Origin: an uncultured Flavobacteriales bacterium
GTDB lineage: Bacteria > Bacteroidota > Bacteroidia > Flavobacteriales_D > Crocinitomicaceae
Direction of reading: 5' to 3'
Assembly (NCBI GenBank): GCA_913056215.1
Contig: CAJXMN010000001.1
Span: 25,522-89,521, forward strand
Length of the DNA stretch: 64,000 nucleotides
Part shown: positions 19,635-30,078 of the stretch, piece by piece
Numbering within the stretch: the stretch's first letter is position 1
How the letters are laid out: each line of letters opens with the position of its first letter
The notes under the pieces: generated by a model
What the model saw: the letters and a program-made list of their open reading frames with translations, nothing else
The model's database searches: none
Told to the model about the DNA's origin: nothing
Translations under genes and position numbers: made by a program

Positions 19635-21214
19635 CAAAGCTGCGCTTTTTAATAGCTTTTATTGCACCTTTGACTTTAGGGCTGTCGATGACCATTGTAG
19701 CTTATTATGGAGGCAACTTTTCAAATTTACCCGGCGACTTAGGCGATACGCGATTTAATCTGTTTATCCTGGAGCATTGCTTTCAATATTTTACTGGAAG
19801 CGTAGATGAGTTTTGGAATGCAGGATTTATGTATCCGGAAGCCGAGGTCATTTCACTATCAGACAACTTACTAGGGAGTGCTCCCATTTATGCCTTGTTT
19901 CGGCTATTGGGTTACGATATTTTTACCGCGTTTCAAGGATGGGCGATCACCTTGGCACTGTTGAATTACATAGCTGCTTTTCTACTCATTCAATACCTTT
20001 CTAAAAAGACTTGGTTTGCAGGTATCGCAGCATTTATCTTTGCCTTTTCTATAGGTCTTGCTGCACAAATGAATCACGCTCAAACCTTTCCTCGTTTTGC
20101 GATACCTCTAGTTTTTTTATTCCTCCTTTTATGGAAGGATCGCTTAAACTGGAAATGGTTTTTCCTGGCTGCCCTCAGTTTGACTTATACTTTTTACTGT
20201 GGCATTTACCTCGGTTTTACAGCATTTGTTCCTTTTGCCATCATTTTCATTTTCACCGTCATTAAAAACCGAAAAAAGCTTTATTTATCAATTTTGAAAT
20301 GGCGCACCGCAGTAGGTTATGGCTTAAGCGTTGTCCTGTCCAGCGTTTTCCTGTTCAAACTCTTTGCTCCTTATATGCGAAGAGCTCAATCTACAACCTT
20401 ACACAGTTACAGCCAGATCAAAGAAAGCATCCCTACTCCGTTGAGCTACATATCGGCACACCCAGGCACCCTCGTTCATGATTCAATCGAAAACCTCATC
20501 GGTGAAAGCCAAACGGGTTACTGGGATCACTGGCTGTTTCCAGGATGGTTCGGAATTATAGGAATATTGATGATGTTCACGGTCTTCTTTTGGAGAAAAA
20601 AGATGAAATTAACTCCTTTTTTTAAACCGCAGACCACGCTTTTATTGATAGCTGGTGCAATCACATTCTTGGTGTTTTTGCGCATAGGGGACTATTCACT
20701 TTACTATTTCTTACAATTGTTACCAGGCTACGGTGCCATGCGCTCCATGACAAGAATCATTAATATCGAATTACTATTCTTCGGAATTGGCACTGCAATG
20801 GCACTATCACTGGCAACATCTCGCATAAAAAGGCAGCGTTATCTCGTTTTTTTAATAGTGTTACCACTTCTCTACCTGGACAATTATATAGCACCAACAC
20901 ATACCAACACAACGCCAAAAAAAATTATGCAGGAACGCCATAAGCAACTCATCGAGAAAATGGATCATATCCCTAAGGGAAGCGTGGTTGCCTACGAACC
21001 CGATTTGGAAAAATTAAACCATCCCATTGACCATTACCAATTAGATGCCATGTTAGCTGCTCAAGCAGTCGGATTAAAGAGTATCAACGGTTATTCTGCC
21101 CGTGCCGCTTATCGCTTTGGTCGATATTGGGCAAAACCCAACCCTGAAAATCGCCAGTACTGGCTTGAGCGATTTGAGGCTCACCCCAATGAAAAGATCT
21201 ACGTAATTCATTAG
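19631..21214 (+). CDS. Multi-pass membrane protein, possibly GT-C glycosyltransferase-like/YfhO-like
   Basis: 527 aa, many TM segments; GTG start overlapping previous TGA. Confidence 0.6.
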   Translation: MTKLRFLIAFIAPLTLGLSMTIVAYYGGNFSNLPGDLGDTRFNLFILEHCFQYFTGSVDEFWNAGFMYPEAEVISLSDNLLGSAPIYALFRLLGYDIFTAFQGWAITLALLNYIAAFLLIQYLSKKTWFAGIAAFIFAFSIGLAAQMNHAQTFPRFAIPLVFLFLLLWKDRLNWKWFFLAALSLTYTFYCGIYLGFTAFVPFAIIFIFTVIKNRKKLYLSILKWRTAVGYGLSVVLSSVFLFKLFAPYMRRAQSTTLHSYSQIKESIPTPLSYISAHPGTLVHDSIENLIGESQTGYWDHWLFPGWFGIIGILMMFTVFFWRKKMKLTPFFKPQTTLLLIAGAITFLVFLRIGDYSLYYFLQLLPGYGAMRSMTRIINIELLFFGIGTAMALSLATSRIKRQRYLVFLIVLPLLYLDNYIAPTHTNTTPKKIMQERHKQLIEKMDHIPKGSVVAYEPDLEKLNHPIDHYQLDAMLAAQAVGLKSINGYSARAAYRFGRYWAKPNPENRQYWLERFEAHPNEKIYVIH

Positions 21215-21372
21215 TTTTAAAGGATAAAAAACACAAGGGCCTTTAACCACCTTTTTTCATAACTATATCGTATTTCATTTTACGATTTGCACATCCAAGG
21301 AACAAAACTCCGCGAACACTTTCATAATTAATCGAATTCCTCTATCTTGTCGCCGATCAAAAATCAAAGATT

Positions 21373-23217
21373 ATGAGCGAAGGTAAAGTACTCGATTTTA
21401 TTGACGATGTATTAAAAAATATGCCATTAGATTGGTTAAAACTCACAACACACCGTCTGGATATTTACAATGAAAGTTTGGCGAAAACGGAATTTCTGGA
21501 GAAGTTTGAATCTTTGTTTAAATCTGATAACGCGAACCCCTCCGCACTCAGTGAGCTTCCAACTGCCTTTGATTACATTCGTTTAGGGCATCCGCTATCA
21601 TCTGTATTGGAATGGACGATTGCTCAGATGAATGACCTTCAACCCGAAAATGTTATTAGTTTTTCGTCTCGGACGATTCCCGTTTTAGCGGTGCTCCGAA
21701 AAAACTTATTTGACCAAAAGGACACGCAAATCCTTTATACGGGACAACTTCCTGATGCGTTTGATGCAGATGCATTAAAAAGCGTTTATGGTTACAATTT
21801 CGAATTAAAGAAAGTGGATGATGCCAATGCTGTAGGTGCATTTGACGGCAGCACGGTCTTTATTAAACAAGACGGCGAATTGAACGCGCTTGAACACAAC
21901 GCAAATATTGACTTTTTCGTCAATATTAATGATGATTTGGGAAGTGTAGTAATTGTCAATAGTGACGATCCGGAAAGCTACGTTTCTGCAATTCAACACG
22001 TGCGAAGGAGGGAAACGATAGCCATGACGCCAGCAGATGCCTTTACAGCACTGCAGCGACTCGTCGGTAAATCGTCGTCCGATCAGGAAAAAAGTGCAGT
22101 TGAAACCAATAAGGCAAGTGTCACTGATTCTATTCAAACCATCACCGGTACAACTACAAAACCATTACTCGGTTCCTGTGGTTTATCCGTTCAATATGCA
22201 ATTATGATGGGACTTATAGATGAAGCCCAGGAAAAACATCCGGGAAAACAGATCAAAATAGTTGTTCCGCCGAATTGCTACGGTGGAACCAACGATCAGG
22301 CGAGACGCGTTGCTGCATGTCTTGATAATGTTGAAATCGTTGACTTACCTGTTGATGGAGATCACAACATGGTTGAAAGCACCGACCTTGTTTTAGATCG
22401 TGTTGCGGCAGCAGATGCTGTTCCCTACATCATTGCTGAAATTCCGACAAATCCAAGGGTGGAGGTTCCGGATTTGGAAAAATTGAGGGCTGCCTTGAGT
22501 AAAGAGCGCAAAACACCAAACGGTGAAGTGGCGATTGATCCAGTATTTATTTTAGATCAAACCTTTTGCCCCAACATCCAGTTTTTGGCAAAAGACGGTA
22601 TTCTTGCGAACATCAGAACTATTTCTTACGTGAGTGGATCGAAATTCCCAAGCGGTGGTAAATGTACAGCGGGCTATTGTGTTGTCAACGACAAAGCAGA
22701 AGCTTTGCTGAACAACATTGAAAAACATTTAATTTTGTGCGACAATGAAGCTACTGACCTTCAAGTGGCGCTTTTGGCAGAACAATTACCTTCGATGAAT
22801 CAGCGAATCAAAGATGCTTACAAAAATACGCGAGAATTCGTCAATTTCATCGAGGAGACACTACCAACGGCAAAAATCAATTTTGTTTCTGAAGAACTGG
22901 CTGAAGCAGGGTTTACACCTTCTGTGTTTTCATTAGACCTTCCCACAAAAGGAAATACCAACGAAGAACGAGAGGCTTACAAGCGCGCATTAAACCAAAA
23001 ATTAATTGATATGATGATTGGTGAAATTCCGAATGAAAGCAAGAACTGCGTGAGTTATGGCCAGTTAAAAGGCTGCTATTGGACCATTCCGGCTACCTCT
23101 ACGCAAGGAACGACAAAAGAAAAGGACAAAGACTACATTGCCCGCGTTTCAGTATCCCCCGATCTGGACCTCGAACGCCACAAAAAGGTATTCAAAAAAT
23201 TTGTTGAACAGATCTAA
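21373..23217 (+). CDS. PLP-dependent transferase, Cys/Met metabolism-like, with N-terminal extension
   Basis: PYIIAEIPTNPRVEVPDLEKL and VSGSKFPSGGKCTAGYCVV resemble the CGS-family PLP region. Confidence 0.75.
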   Translation: MSEGKVLDFIDDVLKNMPLDWLKLTTHRLDIYNESLAKTEFLEKFESLFKSDNANPSALSELPTAFDYIRLGHPLSSVLEWTIAQMNDLQPENVISFSSRTIPVLAVLRKNLFDQKDTQILYTGQLPDAFDADALKSVYGYNFELKKVDDANAVGAFDGSTVFIKQDGELNALEHNANIDFFVNINDDLGSVVIVNSDDPESYVSAIQHVRRRETIAMTPADAFTALQRLVGKSSSDQEKSAVETNKASVTDSIQTITGTTTKPLLGSCGLSVQYAIMMGLIDEAQEKHPGKQIKIVVPPNCYGGTNDQARRVAACLDNVEIVDLPVDGDHNMVESTDLVLDRVAAADAVPYIIAEIPTNPRVEVPDLEKLRAALSKERKTPNGEVAIDPVFILDQTFCPNIQFLAKDGILANIRTISYVSGSKFPSGGKCTAGYCVVNDKAEALLNNIEKHLILCDNEATDLQVALLAEQLPSMNQRIKDAYKNTREFVNFIEETLPTAKINFVSEELAEAGFTPSVFSLDLPTKGNTNEEREAYKRALNQKLIDMMIGEIPNESKNCVSYGQLKGCYWTIPATSTQGTTKEKDKDYIARVSVSPDLDLERHKKVFKKFVEQI

Positions 23218-23233
23218 TTATTTGTTCTGTTCT

Positions 23234-23273
23234 GCCGCAGGGGCGTATTGTGAACGCATTACGCCCCTCTGGC
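23234..23273. repeat. REP-like palindrome / possible terminator
   Basis: GCCGCAGGGGCGTA-TTGTGAACGCAT-TACGCCCCTCTGGC; arms match 12/14; between convergent genes. Confidence 0.6.
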
Positions 23274-23362
23274 AATATGAACGTGACATTATAACGCCTG
23301 CTGCTCCCTTCATTTTTTTATATCCATCGCGGGTAGATCCAATTATCAAAAAGAGCGATCCC

Positions 23363-24067
23363 TTATATCCGATGTAGTACACCCTGGTCAGAATGGTCCT
23401 CATTGAGGAAGGTAGCCAATAATTCTGCCACTTGCTCTGGCGTTCTGAGTTCATCATTTTCCTTAAGCTCAACAAAGTTTTGTCGTCCGGAGAAATCTTT
23501 GGCTTTACTACTACGGATCGCCACTTGCATATCGGTGTCCACCACACCAGGTGCGATGCAGTAAATATTGGTTGATTTATTCAGCTCGCGCAATTCTTCA
23601 GCCAACGTTTCCGAAAACAAATTGATAGCGGCCTTAGAGGCACAATAAGCCGCCCAGGAAGGTACGGCTCTCTCACCCGCTCCGGAGGTGATGTTCACAA
23701 TCGTTTTTACATGATCAAATCCGAACGTTTGTATAACGTAACTACACATGTACTGCGCCGCCACCACATTCACCATACTCATATCCGTATAGTGTGTAAG
23801 TGTCAGTTCGTGAAAACGCTTAATTTCACCAATGATTCCTGAATTATTAATTAATTGTACCGGTTCGGGTTCTTCCTGTACAAACGGACTAAGATCGAGA
23901 TCGTACAACTGTTGTTTTTCGGTAAAATCGCACTTTAAAAAATGAAAATTATCGTGAACGATCTCATTGGTCCTCGATATGCCGATAACTTTATCGCCAT
24001 TCTCCAGGTAATAATTCGCAATGGCTCGGCCAATTCCTCTCGATGTTCCTGTAATTATATGTATCAT
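23363..24067 (-). CDS. SDR family NAD(P)-dependent oxidoreductase
   Basis: ITGTSRGIGRAIA glycine-rich motif; WAAYCASKAAINLF (YxxxK). Confidence 0.92.
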   Translation of the reverse strand: MIHIITGTSRGIGRAIANYYLENGDKVIGISRTNEIVHDNFHFLKCDFTEKQQLYDLDLSPFVQEEPEPVQLINNSGIIGEIKRFHELTLTHYTDMSMVNVVAAQYMCSYVIQTFGFDHVKTIVNITSGAGERAVPSWAAYCASKAAINLFSETLAEELRELNKSTNIYCIAPGVVDTDMQVAIRSSKAKDFSGRQNFVELKENDELRTPEQVAELLATFLNEDHSDQGVLHRI

Positions 24068-24762
24068 GATTCATTTACGTCTATGAAGCGTTGCACATGC
24101 TTGGCAGTACCAAAAACCACCAACGTGTCGCGCGATTCAATCACGGTATCACTATTAGGTACTCCGATAACGTGCTGTTCCACTTCGTATTGTCCTTTCT
24201 TTTTGATATCGTACTCGCGCTTCATGGTTACTAGTGTCAATTGGTATTTGTTCCTGAAGTCGATATCCTCGATTGTTCTGTTTAATGTCCCCTTAGGTGG
24301 TTTAATTTCCGCAATTTCATAGTCATCAGGTAATTGCAAAAACGACAAAATAGATGGATTGAGCAACTTTTCCCGAATAACAAAGGCCACCTCATCCTCG
24401 GGCGTCAGGATTTCTTTAACACCTATCTTTTCGAGAATCAGTCGTTGGTCGTTACCACTCGCCCGCGCAATGATACGTTTGACCCCCAAGTCCAGCAAGT
24501 GAACAGAAGTCAGCACTGTCGCTTCAAAGTTTTCTCCTATGGCCACAACCGCAGCATCCATTTCATCGATATTTTGAGAGGCGAGCGCTTTTGCATCAGT
24601 CGTGTCGAGTGTCACCGCAAACGCTACCTCGTCTTTGATGTTCTCAATTTTTTCCTCTTTATTATCAAAGGCAAATACCTGCGCGCCTCTCTCTGCGAGA
24701 CGCAATGCTATAGTTGAGCCATACTGTCCAACTCCGATAACTGCGAACTTACTAAATCCCAT
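24064..24762 (-). CDS. TrkA/KtrA-type potassium channel regulatory protein
   Basis: RCK N-domain (FAVIGVGQYGSTIALRLAERGAQVFAFDN) and TrkA_C-like end. Confidence 0.9.
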   Translation of the reverse strand: MGFSKFAVIGVGQYGSTIALRLAERGAQVFAFDNKEEKIENIKDEVAFAVTLDTTDAKALASQNIDEMDAAVVAIGENFEATVLTSVHLLDLGVKRIIARASGNDQRLILEKIGVKEILTPEDEVAFVIREKLLNPSILSFLQLPDDYEIAEIKPPKGTLNRTIEDIDFRNKYQLTLVTMKREYDIKKKGQYEVEQHVIGVPNSDTVIESRDTLVVFGTAKHVQRFIDVNES

Positions 24763-24771
24763 TGTTTCTAA

Positions 24772-25926
24772 TTATGCTAAAGCTTGTGATATATCTTGTA
24801 ATAAGTCGTCGACATCTTCAACCCCTACACTCAGTCTGATCAGTGAATCGACTACACCAACCGCTTCGCGTTCTTTTGCCGGAATTGCCGCATGCGTCAT
24901 GGTCGCTGGGTGACACGTTAACGATTCAACTCCACCGAGCGATTCAGCAAGTGAAAACACCTCAAATTTCTCCATCACCCGATGTGCTGCCTCAGCATTG
25001 TTTTCCTGAAGCGAAAACGAGATCATTCCACCAAAGTCACTCATTTGCTTTTTGGCAATCGCATGCCCCGGATGATTTTCAAAGCCCGGCCAATAAACAT
25101 TTTTAACCTTCGGATGGTCCTGTAGAAAGTGAGCGATGCGTGCTCCATTCTCACTGTGACGCTGCATGCGCAAGTGGAGTGTTTTTAATCCGCGCAAGAC
25201 CAAGAAAGCATCCATCGGTCCAGGCACGGCTCCGGAGCTATTTTGTATGCGGTATATTTCATCGGCAACAGCCTTTTTTGATGTAACCAGTGCGCCCATC
25301 ACAACATCTGAGTGACCTCCCAAGTACTTCGTTACCGAGTGCATGACGAGATCTGCCCCCAAATCCATTGGTCGCTGCAAGTAGGGAGTGGCAAATGTAT
25401 TGTCCACGGCCAGCAAAACATCGGCATTTTGAGCTATTTTTGATAACGCCTTAATATCCACGATATTCATAATCGGGTTCGTTGGCGTCTCAGTCCAAAT
25501 CAATTTTGTATTAGAATTGATCTTTTCTTCCACATTTTTCAGTTCGTTCATATCCACAAAGTGGAACCGAATGCCAAACTGTTTAAAGACGCCCGTAAAA
25601 ATGCGATATGAACCACCGTAAAGATCATTGGAAGTAATCACCTCATCACCCGGCTTCAACATTTTTAAAACACAATCAATAGCAGCCAAACCACTTCCAA
25701 AACAAGCACCATATGTTGCATTTTCCAATGCTGCCAGCGCCTTCTCTAGTGCATCACGTGTTGGATTAAGTGATCGCGAATACGCGTACCCCTTGTGCTC
25801 GCCGACTTTTTCCTGCACGTAAGTGCTGGTTTGATAAATGGGTGTCATGATCGCACCTGTAGCTGGATCAGGTTCAACACCTGCGTGAATAGTCTTTGTT
25901 CCGAACTTAAAATGCTCTTTTTTCAT
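24772..25926 (-). CDS. Trans-sulfuration enzyme (cystathionine gamma-synthase/lyase family)
   Basis: GTKTIHAGVEPDPATGAIMTPIYQTSTY; PLP-lysine motif HSVTKYLGGHSDVVMG. Confidence 0.93.
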   Translation of the reverse strand: MKKEHFKFGTKTIHAGVEPDPATGAIMTPIYQTSTYVQEKVGEHKGYAYSRSLNPTRDALEKALAALENATYGACFGSGLAAIDCVLKMLKPGDEVITSNDLYGGSYRIFTGVFKQFGIRFHFVDMNELKNVEEKINSNTKLIWTETPTNPIMNIVDIKALSKIAQNADVLLAVDNTFATPYLQRPMDLGADLVMHSVTKYLGGHSDVVMGALVTSKKAVADEIYRIQNSSGAVPGPMDAFLVLRGLKTLHLRMQRHSENGARIAHFLQDHPKVKNVYWPGFENHPGHAIAKKQMSDFGGMISFSLQENNAEAAHRVMEKFEVFSLAESLGGVESLTCHPATMTHAAIPAKEREAVGVVDSLIRLSVGVEDVDDLLQDISQALA

Positions 25927-26337
25927 GAATCGTTTTTGTTCCCTCAGAACCCGTGTTTACCGTGCAAAAGTAACGATATTCATTCAGAATTGCAATTGCA
26001 GCACAAGTGCATCAACTGTTCAATAGTCGCGTATTCGCTTCAAATATTGAGCAGTAGCCACTCATATTTCGACTCACAAAACGCTCCTGACCATAATCGG
26101 TCACTAATTTTGTTATATTGCTCTAAACTGTATATTTGTCATCGCTAAACATAAAATAAACTATGAAAAATCTTTTACTACTCACGCTATTATTCCGTAC
26201 ATCAACAAGTCCATTGAACCTAAAAGGTACTAGTGAGGGGTTATAAACACTGGTTAAGATTGAACAATAGGCATGGTAAAAAGTGAGTGTGAGTCTCCAC
26301 TATTAGACATTGAACTATTGTCCGATTCAAAAAGAGC

Positions 26338-27549
26338 ATGAATTTATTTAGAGTCCCCATAACAAACCTACCCGACTTTTATGAACGGGCTAAATTTGCC
26401 TTAACCTGGCGCATTGCGGTGATGTTTTCTCTGGTTGTTTTCTTTCTGACATTGACCACCTTATTGACAAGTGATCGATTTTTTCCATATTACATGGCCG
26501 TCCTACTCTTCTCTATATTTGGGGTTATTGACCTTTATTGGTCGCGAACCTACAAGCGGGTTGCTAAAATCATGCTATCTGGAGCAACAGCAGTCATTAT
26601 AAGTGCGGTACTCATGATCCAGGATTCTATTCACATTATTGAGCCACTATGGATGACCGTTGTTATTCTCGCCGCCTTTTTTACATTAAACAAAAGATGG
26701 GGAACCTTTTTTCTGATCATCAACGTTGGTCTTTATGCTACCTACTTTTTATTGTTTATGAAGGATACCAACATAGAACGCTTTGAAGCTTCCTCACAGC
26801 ACGTAGTGATCATGGCTGTAGAGTTCAGTTTTGCCATGTTTCTAATTGGGTATATCATGTATCAATTTAATATTGTCAATAATTATGCGCGTATCCATAG
26901 TGATCGAGCGTTTACGCAATTGAAAAAAGAAAAAAACATTGTAGAACGTCAAAACAAGGAAAAGACAGTGCTGCTCCAGGAGATTCATCATCGTGTTAAG
27001 AATAATTTACAGGTTATTATCAGTTTGTTGCGTATACAGTCCAGCGAGCTAAAGTCTGACGAAGCCCATCAAAGTTTCAGCGATGCCATCAGCCGCATTT
27101 TAACGATGTCTTTGATTCATCAAAAAATGTATGAAAAAGAATCGCTGGCTAACATTGATGTTCAAGATTACCTCAATACGTTGATTGATGATCTTATCAG
27201 AACAAACGCCTATCAAAAGGATATTTCTTATGAAGTGCGCGCATCACTTGACAATGTTGGAGCAAAGAGCATCGTTCCATTAGGATTAATCATTAACGAA
27301 TTAGTCTCAAATTCTCTCAAGCATGCTTTTGAGGAAAGCGGTAACATTTCTATAAAGCTGAAAGCATCGAGTGAGAATCTCGCGACCATGATCTATAGCG
27401 ATGATGGACATTGGAAACCTCCGACATCGCCATCTTTTGGGCTACAACTGATTGATGTTTTCACTGAACAATTGGAGGGAACGGTAGCACGAAAAACGTG
27501 CGATTCAGGTACTTTTTATACCTTTGCGGCTCTCAATATTCAGGAATAA
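26338..27549 (+). CDS. Sensor histidine kinase (HisKA_2 type)
   Basis: N-terminal TM segments; LLQEIHHRVKNNLQVIISLLRIQS and HATPase motifs. Confidence 0.9.
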   Translation: MNLFRVPITNLPDFYERAKFALTWRIAVMFSLVVFFLTLTTLLTSDRFFPYYMAVLLFSIFGVIDLYWSRTYKRVAKIMLSGATAVIISAVLMIQDSIHIIEPLWMTVVILAAFFTLNKRWGTFFLIINVGLYATYFLLFMKDTNIERFEASSQHVVIMAVEFSFAMFLIGYIMYQFNIVNNYARIHSDRAFTQLKKEKNIVERQNKEKTVLLQEIHHRVKNNLQVIISLLRIQSSELKSDEAHQSFSDAISRILTMSLIHQKMYEKESLANIDVQDYLNTLIDDLIRTNAYQKDISYEVRASLDNVGAKSIVPLGLIINELVSNSLKHAFEESGNISIKLKASSENLATMIYSDDGHWKPPTSPSFGLQLIDVFTEQLEGTVARKTCDSGTFYTFAALNIQE

Positions 27550-27606
27550 GTGTGGAAATGATTTAAATTCACAACAAATCTGGTCCATTAATGTTATTAA
27601 TTCACG

Positions 27607-29010
27607 ATGAAATCAACAGATAAATTTGGCAGTGAACCATTGGGAAAGCTATTGCGTGAGCAGGCATTCCCGGCCTCTGTGGGCATTCTTGTTATGTCTG
27701 TTTATGCAATCATTGACACTATATACGTCGGTCATTACGTCGGTGCAGAAGGAATAGGTGCTATCACAGTTGTATTACCCATCACCTTTTTGATATCGAG
27801 CATAGGAATGGCTATTGGTGTGGGTGGTTCCTCCGTTTTATCCCGTTCGCTGGGAGGGAAAAACAATGAAAAAGCATTGCACACATTTGGTAATCAGGTG
27901 TTAATGACGATTACCCTGGCCGTTTTTTTCGTACTAGTGGGATCATTTTTTACTGATGAAATCATCAACATATTTGGAGGAAAAGGAGGAGTTAAAGCTC
28001 CTGCAATTACTTACTTTAATATTGTACTGATCGGAGTTCCTTTTCTCGCTTGGGCCATGATGAGTAACAATGTCATACGTGCAGAAGGTTTCCCTCGCGT
28101 TGCGATGTATGCCATGATTGTTCCCGCCATTTCCAACTTAATTCTAGACCCTTTGTTTATGGTTGGTTTTAATATGGGTATTGAAGGAGCTGCATGGGCT
28201 ACAACGATTTCGTACGCGGCGAGTGCTGCCTTTACATTGGTACATTTTCTTAGGGGTAAATCAGAATTAAAACTCGATATTCAATATTTTCGTCCTGATG
28301 GTAAAATCATAAAAGAAATCAGTTCACTAGGAGCTGTTACACTTGCACGTCAAGGGGTGATTAGTATCTTAGCCCTCGTACTCAACAACTCGCTTTTCTA
28401 CTATGGCGGCGAACGCGGATTATCCGTGTATGGCATCGTAAACAGAATTTTAATGTTCGCCAATTTCCCCGTACTTGGAATCACGCAAGGGTTTGTTCCT
28501 ATTGTAGGTTATAACTTCGGTGCGCGATTAAAAGAACGGGTTCAGTCGATTGTACGCCTTTCAATTGGATGGGCTTCCGCCATCTCTGTATTAATCTTTA
28601 TCCTTTTAATGGTATTTGCCAAAGACATTGCCAGTCTTTTTACGAATAACACAGCACTCATCGAAGATACTACGCCCGTCATACGCACCGTCTTTCTGGC
28701 AACGCCGCTCCTGGCGGTTAGCTTAATAATTAGTGCTTATTTTCAGGCCATTGGGAAAGCTCTTCCCGCATTATTTCTGGCTTTGACCAAGCAAGGATTT
28801 TTCCTGATTCCTTTAGTGCTATTGCTACCATTTGCGTACGGTCTTGATGGAATATGGATGTCTTTTCCCATTGCTGATATCGGTGCTGCTCTCGTGAGCT
28901 TTATTTACTACAAGGTATCTCCTACGCGTTATCCAGACGGAGAACTTAGCGAAAACCCAGATGTTTTCAAACGCTATCAAAGCAAACCAGCTAAAGAAAT
29001 CCAAAAATAA
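27607..29010 (+). CDS. MATE family efflux transporter
   Basis: 12-TM-like ORF; PASVGILVMSVYAIIDTIYVGHYVGAEGIGAI. Confidence 0.92.
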   Translation: MKSTDKFGSEPLGKLLREQAFPASVGILVMSVYAIIDTIYVGHYVGAEGIGAITVVLPITFLISSIGMAIGVGGSSVLSRSLGGKNNEKALHTFGNQVLMTITLAVFFVLVGSFFTDEIINIFGGKGGVKAPAITYFNIVLIGVPFLAWAMMSNNVIRAEGFPRVAMYAMIVPAISNLILDPLFMVGFNMGIEGAAWATTISYAASAAFTLVHFLRGKSELKLDIQYFRPDGKIIKEISSLGAVTLARQGVISILALVLNNSLFYYGGERGLSVYGIVNRILMFANFPVLGITQGFVPIVGYNFGARLKERVQSIVRLSIGWASAISVLIFILLMVFAKDIASLFTNNTALIEDTTPVIRTVFLATPLLAVSLIISAYFQAIGKALPALFLALTKQGFFLIPLVLLLPFAYGLDGIWMSFPIADIGAALVSFIYYKVSPTRYPDGELSENPDVFKRYQSKPAKEIQK

Positions 29011-29011
29011 C

Positions 29012-29401
29012 ATGGAAAAAGCTATTTCAAAACGAATAAAGGCCGCCGAAACACGTATTTTTAAAGCGGTTTTCCCTAACACGACTAACCATTACGACAC
29101 CCTCTTCGGAGGAACGGCATTACAACTCATGGATGAGGTTTCATTCATCTGTGCAACGCGATTCAGCCGGCAAAAAGTTGTTACTGTCAGTTCTGACAGG
29201 GTTGATTTCAGCAAACCTATTCCCAGTGGTACATTAGTGGAACTCGTGGCAAATGTTGAGAAAGTGGGACAATCAAGTATCGTAGTTGGCGTCGATATTT
29301 TTGTAGAGGAGATGTATTCTGAAAAACGAGAACGCGCCGTACACGGAACATTTACAATGGTTGCCGTCGATGATCATAAAAAACCAGTGAGTGTCGTTTG
29401 A
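29012..29401 (+). CDS. Acyl-CoA thioesterase (hotdog fold)
   Basis: ATG at 29012 after the MATE stop; HYDTLFGGTALQLMDEVSFICATRFS. Confidence 0.85.
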   Translation: MEKAISKRIKAAETRIFKAVFPNTTNHYDTLFGGTALQLMDEVSFICATRFSRQKVVTVSSDRVDFSKPIPSGTLVELVANVEKVGQSSIVVGVDIFVEEMYSEKRERAVHGTFTMVAVDDHKKPVSVV

Positions 29402-29544
29402 TGGCCTTGAAACTGTTAAAACCAGTATATAGCAAGGATCATACAACTATCTAAGATCTTCCGAAGCTACTCAATCCCCTTAAAATTGAGAAAAGACCTT
29501 CGCTACAGAGCACTAGCTACTTACACGACATTTATGTATCCAAG

Positions 29545-30009
29545 CTAAAATTCGTCTTCATTGATGGTGAAGTTATCTAAATTGCCATAGTCATTTTCGT
29601 CGTTGTAATTGTTGCGACTGTCCGATTGTTGTCCACCCTCTTCCTTTTTATTCGACGAACTGTTCTTATGACTTGGACGAAGAATGTTCGTACGCGAGAT
29701 ATTCAACCGAATTTCAGTCTTGATTGAACCATCATCCTGTGGAAACGCTTTAGCGTAAGGTGTTCCTGTGAGCTCAACCAGCGTTCCGCTCTTTAAGAAA
29801 TCCAGAATACGCATATTTGCTCCCTCTTTTTTCCATATAGTACAGTTAACCCAAGTCGTTTTTGTTCGAGATTCCCCCGTCCGTTTATCCTTCCAATTCT
29901 TATTGTGGGCCACGGGGAAGTTTATAGCTACAACCCCTCGATCCATTGTTTTAACTGAAGCATCTTTTCCTATATTTCCTATCAATCTTGTTTCGAATAC
30001 CGTCGCCAT
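29545..30009 (-). CDS. ssb: Single-stranded DNA-binding protein
   Basis: OB-fold sequence LIGNIGKDASVKTMDRGVVAINFPVAHN...TTWVNCTIW; acidic tail. Confidence 0.85.
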   Translation of the reverse strand: MATVFETRLIGNIGKDASVKTMDRGVVAINFPVAHNKNWKDKRTGESRTKTTWVNCTIWKKEGANMRILDFLKSGTLVELTGTPYAKAFPQDDGSIKTEIRLNISRTNILRPSHKNSSSNKKEEGGQQSDSRNNYNDENDYGNLDNFTINEDEF

Positions 30010-30078
30010 AATTTGAAGTTGTTTCCCTTTGTTTGTATGATTGAACGAATATAGTCATTCATTTATAGAGCGCAAACT

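Noticed and set aside
23218-23547. 109-aa minus ORF overlapping the SDR gene and the palindrome
   Set aside because: Overlaps a strong SDR ORF and includes the palindrome; more likely non-coding.
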